DNA from: Caloramator sp. E03
Lineage (GTDB): Bacteria; Bacillota; Clostridia; Clostridiales; Caloramatoraceae
NCBI RefSeq assembly: GCF_006016075.1
Contig: NZ_CP040093.1
Span: 2,893,501-2,957,500 of the forward strand
DNA length: 64,000 bases
Direction of reading: 5' to 3'
Shown here piece after piece: positions 47,724 to 57,501 of the stretch; within the stretch, counting starts at the first letter, position 1, and each line of letters opens with the position of its first letter. The notes below the pieces were generated by a model that saw only the letters and a list, made by a program, of their open reading frames with translations, was not told the origin of the DNA and did not search any database. The position numbers and the translations under genes are program-made.

Positions 47724-49557
47724 TGAAAGGATTATGCCCAATGTAAGGCCTGGTGAACATGGACCTGGTCAAGGCGGACCTATGGCAAGGTTTCAAAATA
47801 AAGCTGAGAAGCTTAAGAATCCAAAAGGTACATTAAAAAGACTGTTAAAATATCTAAATGGTAAAGAAAAGATATTGATATTTGTTTTTTTTCTTAATAT
47901 AATAACAACAATTATAAATATTTTAGGTACAAGGTTAAATGGATATACAGTAGATAATTTTATAGAAAAAGGCGATATGGCAGGACTTTATAGAATTTGT
48001 ATCATATTAATGTTCATGTATATTTTAAGTGTTGTTTGCATGTATATTCAAAATAAATTAATGGTAAATATAGCTCAAAAAACTTCAGCAGACATAAGAA
48101 AAGATTTATACAAAAACATACAATTGTTACCTATTAAATATTTTGATACTCATTCCAGTGGAGATATAATGAGCAGGCTTACCAATGATGTAGACAATAT
48201 AAATATGACGTTATCACAGAATATAACGCAGTTCTTTTCTGGAGTTATAAATATTATTGGAATGCTTATAGCAATGATTCTTTTAAGTGTAAAGCTTACA
48301 ATAATAGGATTAACTACTGTTCCTCTTATGTTTATATTAACAAGGATTATTGTTAATAAAACCCAGCCTTTTTTTATAAAACAGCAAAAAGAGCTTGGAA
48401 AGTTAAATGGATATATAGAAGAGATAATATCAGGTCAGAAAGTTATACTACTGTTTAACAAGGAGGACTATGTTAAAAAGGAGTTTTCGAAGATAAATAA
48501 AAGGCTTACTAAAAGTTCTATATTTGCACAGGCTCTATCTGGGGTTATGGGACCGGTAAATAATCTGGTTAATAATCTTGCGTATTTGATTATTGCTGTT
48601 AGTGGAGCATATTTTATACTCTCTGGGATGGATATAACTGTTGGAGTAGTGTTTTCATTTATACTTTATATGAGAAATTTTACTCGTCCTATAAATGAAC
48701 TTTTAAATACTTTTAATACAATACAGTCAGCATTAGCAGGTGCAGAAAGAGTATTTGAAGTAATGGATGAGCCTAAAGAAAGTGATAGCGAAAAGGCCCT
48801 GGAATTAGAAAACATAAAAGGAGAAGTTGAGTTTAGGCATGTCAACTTTTCGTATTCTAAGGATAGAGAAATACTAAAGGATATATGTTTAAAGGCAAAT
48901 AAAGGTGAAACCGTTGCTATTGTAGGCCCAACGGGTTCTGGAAAGACTACTATAATAAGTTTATTAACAAAGTTTTATGATATTGACAGTGGAAAGATAA
49001 TTATTGATGAAAAAGATATAAATGATATAAAAAGAAAAAGTTTAAGGAAATCAATTTCAATGGTATTACAGGATACGTTCCTTTTTTCTGAAAGTGTAAG
49101 GGAAAATATAAGATATGGCAGATTGACAGCTACTGATGAAGAAGTAGAACAGGCTGCTAAAATAGCAAATGCTCATAGATTTATAATGCAGCTTCCTGAT
49201 GGCTATGATACTATTTTATCAGATAATGGGAGCAACTTATCACATGGACAGAGACAATTGCTTGCAATTGCAAGGGCTGTATTATCACAATCATCAATTC
49301 TTATTTTAGACGAGGCAACTTCATCAATAGATACACGTACAGAGATAGCAATACAAAAAGCAATGCTTAATCTAATGAAAGGAAAAACTACTTTTATTAT
49401 AGCACACAGGTTAAGTACAATTAAAAATGCAGACGAAATAATAGCAATAAAGGACGGAAGGATAATAGAAAGAGGTACCCATGAAAAACTTTTGCAAAAA
49501 TGTGGGTTTTATGCTGAAATATATAATACACAGTTTAAAAAGGGCATTGAGATATAA
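47716..49557 (+). CDS. ABC exporter half-transporter B (catalytic nucleotide site)
   Basis: 613 residues with an N-terminal Gly/Pro-rich extension of about 45 residues, a six-helix domain, and an ATPase domain. Walker A is GPTGSGKTT near residue 412, Walker B with Glu is LILDEATSSID, and the switch His is present (IIAHRLSTI). The signature is NLSHGQRQ, with His for the second residue of SGGQ. The canonical Walker B/His with an altered signature complements protein A, so one composite site is active. Probable drug or lipid efflux. Confidence 0.93.
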   Translation: MPNERIMPNVRPGEHGPGQGGPMARFQNKAEKLKNPKGTLKRLLKYLNGKEKILIFVFFLNIITTIINILGTRLNGYTVDNFIEKGDMAGLYRICIILMFMYILSVVCMYIQNKLMVNIAQKTSADIRKDLYKNIQLLPIKYFDTHSSGDIMSRLTNDVDNINMTLSQNITQFFSGVINIIGMLIAMILLSVKLTIIGLTTVPLMFILTRIIVNKTQPFFIKQQKELGKLNGYIEEIISGQKVILLFNKEDYVKKEFSKINKRLTKSSIFAQALSGVMGPVNNLVNNLAYLIIAVSGAYFILSGMDITVGVVFSFILYMRNFTRPINELLNTFNTIQSALAGAERVFEVMDEPKESDSEKALELENIKGEVEFRHVNFSYSKDREILKDICLKANKGETVAIVGPTGSGKTTIISLLTKFYDIDSGKIIIDEKDINDIKRKSLRKSISMVLQDTFLFSESVRENIRYGRLTATDEEVEQAAKIANAHRFIMQLPDGYDTILSDNGSNLSHGQRQLLAIARAVLSQSSILILDEATSSIDTRTEIAIQKAMLNLMKGKTTFIIAHRLSTIKNADEIIAIKDGRIIERGTHEKLLQKCGFYAEIYNTQFKKGIEI

Positions 49558-49589
49558 AGAATAAAAATATTAAAAAAGGGGAGATTTGC

Positions 49590-50435
49590 ATGAAGTTTGT
49601 TAATTTTAAATTGGAAGAGAAGGTTCGACTGGGAATTAAAACTGAAAAAGGAATAATTGATGTAGAAAAAGCTGCTGCAGATTTTTCTATGGATGTTCCG
49701 TTAACTATTGAAGAGGTTATTTCTGCTGGGGAAGATGCTTTAAAGAAGTTAAAGGAATTAGCACAAAAAACTAATAAAATAATTTCTGAGGAAGAAATTA
49801 CTTATGCACCATGTGTTACAAATCCAGAAAAGATTATTTGTGTTGGTTTAAACTATTTAAGCCATACTTCAGAATCAAAAATGAATGTTCCAACAGTACC
49901 TGTTCTTTTTAGTAAATTTAATAATGCTTTAGCAGCACATAATCAAATCATTCCTCTTCCGAAGTATGCATCAAAGTTTGATTACGAAGCTGAACTTGTT
50001 ATTGTTATAGGGAAAGAAGGAAAAGACATTTCTAAAGAAGAGGCTTTATCTTATGTATTCGGCTATACAGCTGGAAATGACATATCAGCAAGGGATCTTC
50101 AATTTTTAACAGGACAGTGGCTTTTAGGTAAAACTAGTGACTTTTTTGCTCCAATTGGGCCATATTTGACAACAAAAGATGAAATAGATCCTAAAAATCT
50201 AAAAATTGAATGCAAAGTTAACGGTGTAATCCGTCAATCTGCAAATACACGTGATATGATTTTTGATTGTGCTGAAATTGTTAGCTACGTATCAAGATAT
50301 ATGACGTTAAAGAAAGGAGATATTATATTTACTGGTACCCCAGGAGGAGTGATTTTAGGATATCCTGAAGAAAAGCAGATTTGGTTAAAGTCAGGTGATA
50401 GAATTGAAATTTCAATAGAAAACATTGGACATTAG
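49590..50435 (+). CDS. Fumarylacetoacetate hydrolase family protein
   Basis: 281 residues with the FAH catalytic fold in the C-terminal 200. IICVGLNYLSHTSESKMNVP, the metal ligand Glu pair in FDYEAELVIVIG and Asp in GYTAGNDISARDLQ, and IIFTGTPGGVILGY match 2-hydroxyhepta-2,4-diene-1,7-dioate isomerase/oxaloacetate decarboxylase-like members. The exact substrate is unknown. Follows the ABC genes by 32 bases with GGGGAGATTTGC; whether co-transcribed is unclear. Confidence 0.87.
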   Translation: MKFVNFKLEEKVRLGIKTEKGIIDVEKAAADFSMDVPLTIEEVISAGEDALKKLKELAQKTNKIISEEEITYAPCVTNPEKIICVGLNYLSHTSESKMNVPTVPVLFSKFNNALAAHNQIIPLPKYASKFDYEAELVIVIGKEGKDISKEEALSYVFGYTAGNDISARDLQFLTGQWLLGKTSDFFAPIGPYLTTKDEIDPKNLKIECKVNGVIRQSANTRDMIFDCAEIVSYVSRYMTLKKGDIIFTGTPGGVILGYPEEKQIWLKSGDRIEISIENIGH

Positions 50436-50497
50436 TAAATACCTTAAAATAGATAATTTGATTGAGAATTTTTAAATTTAAAAATAAAAAGACCAAA

Positions 50498-50548
50498 ATG
50501 AACAAAAAAGCTCTATTCATTGACATAATTTTAACAACAAAATAAAAT
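50498..50548 (+). promoter_or_regulatory. pplA promoter overlapped by a candidate operator
   Basis: TTGACA at 50520-50525, 17 bases, TAAAAT at 50543-50548, close to consensus. ATGAACAAAAAAG then CTCTATTCAT (50498-50520) lies directly upstream and overlaps the -35. A similar block, ATGAACAATAATAA to CTATTCAT, lies at 51551-51578 before the ndh2-like gene. Confidence 0.6.
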
Positions 50549-50592
50549 GGAATTGTGGACATTAATTATAAACAAAAAATGGGGGGAATATT

Positions 50593-51495
50593 ATGAAGAA
50601 AAGAATTATGTCAATTGTTCTAACTTTGGTCTTTTTAGTAGGTTTGTTGTCAGGATGTGGTTCTAATACTACAAGTGGTAATACAAATAATAACACAAGT
50701 AGCAACACAAGTTCCAACACTCAAGAAACATCTAAACCTAAATATGCAGATGGTATTTATTTTGCTCAAGCAGATGATTTTGATAAAGAGAGCGGATGGA
50801 AGGATGTTGTTACACTTGAAGTTAAAGATGGTAAAATAGTTTCAGCTGACTGGAATGCAGCAAATAAAAATGCAGGTCCTGACAAAAAAACTCTATCAAA
50901 AGAAGGAAAATATAAAATGAAGGAATTAGGAAAAGCTCAAGCAGAATGGCATGAGCAGGCAGCAAAAGTAGAAGCATATTTAATAGAAAAACAGGATCCA
51001 AAGGCCATTACATATAAAGATGCAGAAGGGCATACCGATGCAATATCAGGAGTATCAATTCATGTTATGAATTTCTTTAAATTAGCTGAAAAAGCTTTAG
51101 CTAATGGCCCTGTGCAAAAAGGACCATATAAAGATGGAGCATATCATGCTGAACAAGCAAATTTTGATGCTCAAGGATGGAAAGAAACAGTAGATATTAC
51201 TGTTATAAACGGCTATATTGTTGCAGCGAACTGGAATGCAGTAAATAAAGCAGGTGGAGATGATAAGAAGACTCAATCAGTAAAGGGTACTTATGGTATG
51301 AAGGAAAAAGGAAAAGCTCAAGCAGAATGGCATGAGCAGGCAGCAAAAGTAGAAGCATATTTAATAGAAAAACAGGATCCAAAGGCTATAACTTATAAAG
51401 ATGCAGAAGGACATACTGATGCAATATCAGGAGTATCAATTCATGTTATGAATTTCTTTAAATTAGCTGAACAAGCTTTAAGTCAGGCTAAGTAA
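50593..51495 (+). CDS. pplA: PplA-like flavinylated lipoprotein with two FMN-binding domains
   Basis: Signal peptide with lipobox LLSGC (Cys near residue 22), a Ser/Thr/Asn-rich tether, then two FMN-binding repeats (about 48-170 and 175-300). Each ends in TDAISGVSIHVMNF, which corresponds to the D-x-x-S/T-G-A-S/T flavinylation motif with Val for Ala. Two-domain lipoproteins of this type (PplA of Listeria) carry electrons from the membrane to flavins and iron outside the cell. The repeats share 160 bp at near identity. A terminator follows at 51499. Confidence 0.85.
   Translation: MKKRIMSIVLTLVFLVGLLSGCGSNTTSGNTNNNTSSNTSSNTQETSKPKYADGIYFAQADDFDKESGWKDVVTLEVKDGKIVSADWNAANKNAGPDKKTLSKEGKYKMKELGKAQAEWHEQAAKVEAYLIEKQDPKAITYKDAEGHTDAISGVSIHVMNFFKLAEKALANGPVQKGPYKDGAYHAEQANFDAQGWKETVDITVINGYIVAANWNAVNKAGGDDKKTQSVKGTYGMKEKGKAQAEWHEQAAKVEAYLIEKQDPKAITYKDAEGHTDAISGVSIHVMNFFKLAEQALSQAK
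50931..51471 (+). repeat. Internal 160-bp duplication within the pplA-like gene
   Basis: 50931-51090 and 51312-51471 differ at about 5 of 160 positions, all third-codon and silent, so the encoded stretch is identical. Confidence 0.85.
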
Positions 51496-51498
51496 GTA

Positions 51499-51532
51499 TA
51501 AAAGGGTGTACTGTAATCAGTATACCCTTTTA
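51499..51532 (+). terminator. Terminator after the pplA-like gene
   Basis: TAAAAGGGTGTACT at 51499-51512 pairs with AGTATACCCTTTTA at 51519-51532 (one G-U). Symmetric A/T arms allow use in both directions. Confidence 0.7.
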
Positions 51533-51733
51533 AAGTATAAATTTAATGTTATGAACAATAATAACAAAATCTATTCATAATGAACAAAAGAAGTAAAAAA
51601 ATAGATTTTGATGTACTCTATGATAAAATTTTAACTAAGAGGACATGCATATCTCGCCAATTTTTAGACGTAAACATTAAAATCATTAAATTGCAATTGC
51701 ATTGATATATATCAAATAAAAGGAGGACAAGAT

Positions 51734-53629
51734 ATGGAAGAGAAAAAAAGGATTGTTGTATTAGGTGGAGGGTATGGTGGAGTTTTGACAGCCAAAAAGC
51801 TTGCTAAAAAATTTAAGAAAGATGAAAATGTTGAGATTGCTTTAATTGATAAAAAACCATATCATACTATGCTTACTGAGCTACATGAAGTTGCTGCAGG
51901 AAGAGTTCCTGAAGACTCAATAAGAATTGACTTGAAAAAAATATTTACAAAAAGAAAAGTAGATGTAGTTCTTGATGAAATAGCTGAAATAGATTTTAAA
52001 AATAAATTATTAAAGTCAAATAATAGTTCATACAAATATGATTATTTGGTAATAGGAACTGGATCTAAACCAACGACTTTTGGGATACCAGGAGTAGAAG
52101 AATATACCCATAAGCTTTGGTCTTATGAAGATGCTGTAAATTTGCGTGAGCATATATTGAACATGTTTAGAATGGCAGCCAAAGAAAATAATAAGGTAAA
52201 AAGACAGAAATTGCTAACATTTGTTGTTGTTGGTGCAGGTTTTACAGGTGTTGAAATGATAGGTGAATTAGGGGAATGGAAGGATAGACTTTGTAAAGAT
52301 TTTTATATAGATAAAAATGAAGTTAAACTCTATATTGTAGATGCTCTTCCTAAAATACTTCCTATTTTCCCTGATAAACTAATTAAAAAAGCAGAAAAAA
52401 GGTTAAAAAAATTAGGTGTTGATATAATAACAGGTGCAGCAATTACAGAAGTAACAAAGGATGCAGTTAAATTATCAGAAAATAGGGCTATTGAATCTAA
52501 TACTGTTATTTGGGCTGCAGGTATTGAAGGTTCTGATATTGTTGGAAAAATGGGAATAGAGCAAAAGGGAAGAAAAAGAATAGTTACAAATGATAAGCTT
52601 CAATCTGTAGATTTTGAAAATGTTTATGTGGTTGGTGATAATATATTTTATATCCCTGAAGGTGAAGAAAAGCCTGTTCCCCAGATGGTAGAGAATGCTG
52701 AACACTCTGCAGACCTTGTTGCACATAATATATATGCAGATATAAAGGGCAATCACAAGAAATCTTATAAACCTAAATTCCATGGTGCCATGGTTTGTAT
52801 TGGAGGACGATACGGTGTAGCTCACATAGGAACACCTAATAATTTCTTTATGCTTTCAGGTTTCTTTGCTATGTTTGTTAAACATTTTATAAATATTGTA
52901 TATTTCTTCCAAGTTGCTGGATTTAATAAATGCTGGTCATATATGCTACATGAATTTTTCCATGTAAAAGATAAAAGAAGTTTTGTTGGAGGGCATTTTG
53001 CAAAATCATCTCCAAACTTTTGGCTTGTAGTATTGAGAGTGTTTGTTGGTTATAAGTGGTTAGAAGAAGGATTAAATAAGTTACCAAAGATAATAAATGA
53101 TCCAGGAAAAATTTTCTTAATTCCAGCACCAGTGGCAGATGCATCTTCAGCAGCTTCTGTACAGGCAGCAACAAATACAGCAGTACAAGCAACATCTGCA
53201 GCGTCAGCGGCAGCTTCTAAAGCAGCAGAAGCAGCTTCACAATGGGGGACAGCATTACCAGTTCCTGAGTTTATTCAAAAGATTGTAAAATGGTCCATGA
53301 ATACTTTCTTCTATACTGGAGATGGTGGTTTTACAACCTTAGCACATATTTTCCAAACATGTATGGTTATAGGTGAAATACTAGTAGGATTATGTTTAAT
53401 TGTAGGATTATTTACTGCATTAGCATCGATTATTTCTATTGCAATGGGTACAATGATTTGGGCATCTGGTATGGCACCTTCTGAAATGCTTTGGTATCTA
53501 AGTGCAGGAATTGCTTTGATTGGAGGTTCAGGAAGTACTTTTGGTTTAGATTATTATGTACTTCCAGTTTTAAAGAATTGGTGGAAGAATATTGGATTTG
53601 TGAGGAAGTTATACCTATATGTAGATTAA
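51734..53629 (+). CDS. ndh2: Ndh2-like type II NADH dehydrogenase with C-terminal membrane domain
   Basis: Residues 1-390 form an NDH-2: FAD-binding VVLGGGYGGVLTAKKL, NADH-binding FVVVGAGFTGVEMIGEL near 161, and VYVVGDN near 298. Unlike ordinary NDH-2, about 240 residues follow: a helix-containing part (HFINIVYFFQVAGFNKCWSY, WLVVLRVFVGYKWLEEGLNK), an Ala/Ser-rich linker (about 470-505), and DoxX-like helices (VIGEILVGLCLIVGLFTALA). This layout matches Ndh2 of the Listeria EET system, which reduces demethylmenaquinone for extracellular transfer. AGGAGG site; strong terminator follows. Confidence 0.87.
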   Translation: MEEKKRIVVLGGGYGGVLTAKKLAKKFKKDENVEIALIDKKPYHTMLTELHEVAAGRVPEDSIRIDLKKIFTKRKVDVVLDEIAEIDFKNKLLKSNNSSYKYDYLVIGTGSKPTTFGIPGVEEYTHKLWSYEDAVNLREHILNMFRMAAKENNKVKRQKLLTFVVVGAGFTGVEMIGELGEWKDRLCKDFYIDKNEVKLYIVDALPKILPIFPDKLIKKAEKRLKKLGVDIITGAAITEVTKDAVKLSENRAIESNTVIWAAGIEGSDIVGKMGIEQKGRKRIVTNDKLQSVDFENVYVVGDNIFYIPEGEEKPVPQMVENAEHSADLVAHNIYADIKGNHKKSYKPKFHGAMVCIGGRYGVAHIGTPNNFFMLSGFFAMFVKHFINIVYFFQVAGFNKCWSYMLHEFFHVKDKRSFVGGHFAKSSPNFWLVVLRVFVGYKWLEEGLNKLPKIINDPGKIFLIPAPVADASSAASVQAATNTAVQATSAASAAASKAAEAASQWGTALPVPEFIQKIVKWSMNTFFYTGDGGFTTLAHIFQTCMVIGEILVGLCLIVGLFTALASIISIAMGTMIWASGMAPSEMLWYLSAGIALIGGSGSTFGLDYYVLPVLKNWWKNIGFVRKLYLYVD

Positions 53630-53632
53630 AAA

Positions 53633-53680
53633 TAAAATCAAATATCCTTTTAATAAATTTTAAAAGGATATTTGATTTTA
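53633..53680 (+). terminator. 20-bp perfect terminator hairpin after ndh2
   Basis: TAAAATCAAATATCCTTTTA at 53633-53652 pairs perfectly with 53661-53680 around an 8-base loop; the right arm ends in TTTTA. Confidence 0.8.
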
Positions 53681-53805
53681 ATATTGAATTGATATTTATG
53701 AGAAAAACTTTTTTTGATGTTTAATAAATTATTTAGTAAAATTATATATTGGTTAATGTATAGTCTATTAAAAAAATTTTATGAAGAATTGGTATAGGTG
53801 ATAAA

Positions 53806-54775
53806 ATGAATAAATTTTGGACAAGATATCCTGAAATCGCTGAAGAACTCGAATCTGTAAAAAATATTATTAAAAGCAATTTAAAATCAAGTGACAAATA
53901 TTTCGAACAGTCTATTTTCCCATTGATTGATGCGGGAGGGAAAATGCTAAGACCAGGATTAATGCTAATAGCAGGTAAATTTGGACATTATGATATGGAA
54001 AAAATGCATAATTTAGCTGCTGCAGTTGAAAATGATGCATACTGCAACACTATATACATGATGATGTTATAGATGAATCAAAATTAAGAAGAGGTATAGA
54101 AACGTTGCAGTCAAAATACGGAAAAGCTTATGCAGTTTATTTGTGGGTGATTTTTTATTTTGCAAATGTTTTATAATGCTTTCAAAGTACAATTATTTCA
54201 ACAGAGAATTTAAGAGATATATCTAATGCTATATCAAAAATATGCATGGGTGAAATAAGGCAATATAACATTAGATATTTCTACCCAAGGGAGTATAAAA
54301 AATTATTTAAAAATTATATCAGGAAAGACTGCAGCTTTATTTGCTAATATCTTTATATGTAGGTTCAAAGGAATCAGATTGTAATGAAGATATTTGTAAT
54401 TTATTAGGCAAAATAGGATATTATATTGGAATGGCCTTTCAATAATAGATGACTTGCTGGATTATAATGGAATACTCTGCAGATGGGTAAAAATGCTCAA
54501 AGATGATTTAATTAAAGGTTATTATACACTACCTATTATCTATGCAATGAATGAGGATAAAGAAGGTAAAATTAAAGAATATTAGAAAATTCGGCATTAA
54601 AGGAAAAAACGTAAAAGAAATTATTGGATTAGTTATGAATACAAAGGTATTGGAAAAGGCAAAAAAATTAGCTGATAAATATACAAAAAAAGCCTTTAAT
54701 AATATAGAAAAATTACCAGATTGCGATGCAAAAGAAATACTTAAAGAAGTCACCCAAAAAACTATTAATTCGTAA
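53806..54775 (+). pseudogene. Polyprenyl diphosphate synthase (HepT/DmkB-like), multiply frameshifted
   Basis: Read across frames, the protein is a trans-prenyltransferase of about 323 residues: FPLIDAGGKMLRPGLMLIAG at the N-terminus, first Asp-rich motif HDDVID near 54060, GEIRQYNIRY, then SGKTAALFA, YYIGMAFQ and the second motif DDLLDY near 54445, ending VTQKTINS. At least five indels of both signs break it (near 54010, 54045, 54150, 54215 and 54437). In Listeria EET loci DmkB makes the prenyl tail for the dedicated demethylmenaquinone. Intact motifs despite indels favour sequence error. Confidence 0.78.
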
Positions 54776-54803
54776 TTATTAGTTTAAATGGGGTGGTTTA
54801 ATA

Positions 54804-55166
54804 TTGAAAAGGTTATATATTGTTATTATAATTGTACTTTCTATGCAATTTGCTTCATGTGGAAGTAAAAAAGTTATTTACAAAGAAGGCACTTATTACG
54901 GTGTAGGAGAAGGACATGTTGGCAAAATAAAAATTGAATTAGCAACAGATAAATACCACATAAAAGAAATTAGAGTAATAGAAGATGAGGAAATACCAAT
55001 AATTGCAAAGAAAGTATATGAAATAATACCTAAAAAGGTTATTAAGGCAAATAGTACTGATGTTGAGGTTGTTACTGGAGCAACCTATACAAGTAAAGGT
55101 TTAATAGATGCAATAAATGATGCATTAAAAAAAGCAAGAATTAATAAAGAAAGTGGGCAAAACTAA
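54804..55166 (+). CDS. Small FMN-binding domain lipoprotein
   Basis: 120 residues from TTG 54804 (GGGGTGG about 8 bases upstream). Signal peptide RLYIVIIIVLSMQFASC with lipobox FASC, then a single FMN-binding domain (YKEGTYYGVGEGHVGKIKIE) that ends in a canonical flavinylation site, VVTGATYTSKGLIDAI, where the Thr of GAT would carry FMN. It lies between the polyprenyl synthase and the two-component genes of the EET locus and is probably a second extracytoplasmic electron carrier. Intact. Confidence 0.85.
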   Translation: MKRLYIVIIIVLSMQFASCGSKKVIYKEGTYYGVGEGHVGKIKIELATDKYHIKEIRVIEDEEIPIIAKKVYEIIPKKVIKANSTDVEVVTGATYTSKGLIDAINDALKKARINKESGQN

Positions 55167-55197
55167 TCCATTATTGTAATTTATGGAGTTGAGGAAA

Positions 55198-56771
55198 TTG
55201 AAACTACAGTATAATTAACAATATTTATAAGTTCCATAATTATTTTATATAATTAGTGTATTAGGGGCTTCTTCATATTACATGATTAAACGTTCCATTG
55301 AAACACAAATGGGGAATAATGCTATGGATATAGCTGTTACTATTGCATCTATGGAGAAAATACAAGAGGCATTAGCATACAAAAAGGACTATAATATAGT
55401 ACAAAATACTATAGATTGTTTTTGTGACAAAACGAGGTTTCAATATATAATTGTAATGGATATGAATGGAATAAAATATTCATACCCACGAGGGAAATCA
55501 TTAGGGAAAAATATAATGATGGAGGAGAAGAAAGGGTATTAAAATATGGTGAATCTTATATTTCAAAGGATAAGAATGCTTTAATATCTGCAATAAGAGC
55601 TTTTGTACCTATTTATTATAATGGACAACAGGTTGGAGCAGTTTTAGTTGGACTATTAACAGATACTGTTTATAATGAACTTGCTGCACATATACTATGG
55701 TTTAAAATAACATTAATTGTAGGTTTACTTATTGGAATTATAAGTGCTGCAATCTTAGCCAATTTAATTAAAAAAACTATTTTTGGGCTAGAACCAAGCG
55801 AGATTGCATTATTACTAGGACAAAGAGATTTAATATTACAAAGCATTAAAAATGGTATATTAGCAGTAGATAAAAATGGGAATATATTATTTTTCAATAA
55901 AGTTGCAAAAGATATTTTTAATTTTAAAAATGAGGATATAGGAAAAACATAAATAGTATGAATTTAAAATATGCAGATGAAATGATGAAAGCTTTAATTT
56001 ATGAAGAACCAATATATAATCAGGAAATTAAGATATGTAAGGATAATACATTGATGTGCAGCCATACTTTATTAAAAAATCATAAAAACGAAATTATTGG
56101 AGTAGTTTCAATATTGAAGATTTAACAGATATTTAAAAAGATGGCTGAAGAACTAACAGGAATAAAGAAATGACCTCTGCTTAAGAGCTCAAAATCATGA
56201 ATTTATGAATAAATTACACACAATTTCGGGACTTATACAATTAGAGGAATATGACAAAGCACTTGAGTATATTACGAATATATATATCATCAAAGACAGG
56301 CTGTTTCAGAGATTTTAATAAATAAAATTAAAAACCCCACATGTAGCAGGGTTACTTTTAGCAAAGTATAATAAAGCAATTGAGGCAAAAATATCTTTAG
56401 AAATTGATAAGGATTTAACTTAGAAGAGTTGCCTAAAAACATAAATCCTGATGACCTTTGTTCAATTATAGGAAATTTAGTTGAAAATTCAATAGAGGAG
56501 TTAGTAAAATATGAAAATGGGAAATAATTGTTAAAATAAATTCTGATAGTGAAGGACTAAAAATTAGAGTTCAAGATAACGGCCCTGGAATTGATGATGC
56601 AATAATTGATAAGATTTTTGTAAGAGGTTTTACAACAAAACCTGGTAATAGGGAATAGGACTTAGTATTGTAAAAGAGATAGTTGATTTTGCACAAGGAA
56701 ATATTAACATCATACAGGAAAATGGAGTTATATGGGATATATTTATACCAATGAAAGGAAAATGCCTATGA
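55198..56771 (+). pseudogene. CitA/DcuS-family sensor histidine kinase, multiply frameshifted
   Basis: The pieces, in order: N-terminal helix (ASSYYMIKRSIETQ), an extracytoplasmic PAS-like sensor (QYIIVMDMNGIKYSYPRGKS, SAIRAFVPIYYNGQQVGAVL), second helix (ITLIVGLLIGIISAAILANL), cytoplasmic PAS (LILQSIKNGILAVDKNGNIL), H-box [15 protein letters not shown]-box IIGNLVENSIEEL, and G-box DNGPGIDD / GLSIVKEIVDFAQGN. Many single-base indels interrupt it (for example near 55525, 55950, 56170, 56425, 56655). The stop overlaps the regulator start. The family senses citrate or C4-dicarboxylates; the ligand here is unknown. Confidence 0.75.
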
Positions 56772-57479
56772 TAAAAGTGTTAATTGTGGAAGACGATCCT
56801 ATGGTCATGGAAATTAACTCTAAATTTTTAGAAAAATAGATGGATTTAAGCTACAGGCTTGTGCTAATTCTTTAGAAAAAGCAAAGGAGATACTTTTAAA
56901 GGATGCTCCAGATTTAGTGTTGTTGGATGTTTTTTTCCCACAGGGAAAAGGTATTGATTTATTAAAATGGATACGTTCTGAAAACATAAAATGTGATGTA
57001 ATTTTGATTACTGCAGATAGAAATACTGAAACAGTTGAAGAAGCATTTCGCTATGGTGCAGTTGATTATTTAGTAAAACCGTTTATGTTTAATAGATTTA
57101 AAGAAGCTTTATTGTTATATAAAGATAGAAAAAATAACTTTGAAAACATTGGAAATATTGAGCAAAAGATAATTGATAGATATACTATAAAAGATAGTAG
57201 ACATTTTGAAAATGAAGAAAGCAGTGATATTGAAATATATGATGATATTGATATAAAGGGATTTAATAAACATACTTACGAAAGAATATTACAAGGTATA
57301 AATCAAATGAAGGGAAAGCATTCACATCACAGCAAATTGCAAAGTTAGTAGGGGTATCAAGAATTACTGCAAGAAGATATTTAGATTATTTGGAAAAAGA
57401 AAATAAGCTGGAGATTGAAATGGAATATGGAAAAATAGGAAGGCCAAGAAACAAATATAGAGTAAAAGTTGACAAATAA
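56768..57479 (+). pseudogene. CitB/DcuR-family response regulator, frameshifted
   Basis: ATG 56768 overlaps the kinase stop (ATGA). Receiver: IKVLIVEDDPMVMEINSKFL, phospho-Asp in LVLLDVFFPQGKG near 56925, Thr in VILITADRN, Lys in DYLVKPF. The C-terminal HTH is FTSQQIAKLVGVSRITARRY and GRPRNKYRV. Two indels, near 56838 and 57318, break the frame. The CitB class binds DNA as an activator, so a promoter in this cluster is a likely target; the ATGAACAA..CTATTCAT blocks before pplA and ndh2 are candidates. Confidence 0.78.
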
Positions 57480-57501
57480 AAAATAGAAAGAGGCGATTGA
57501 A

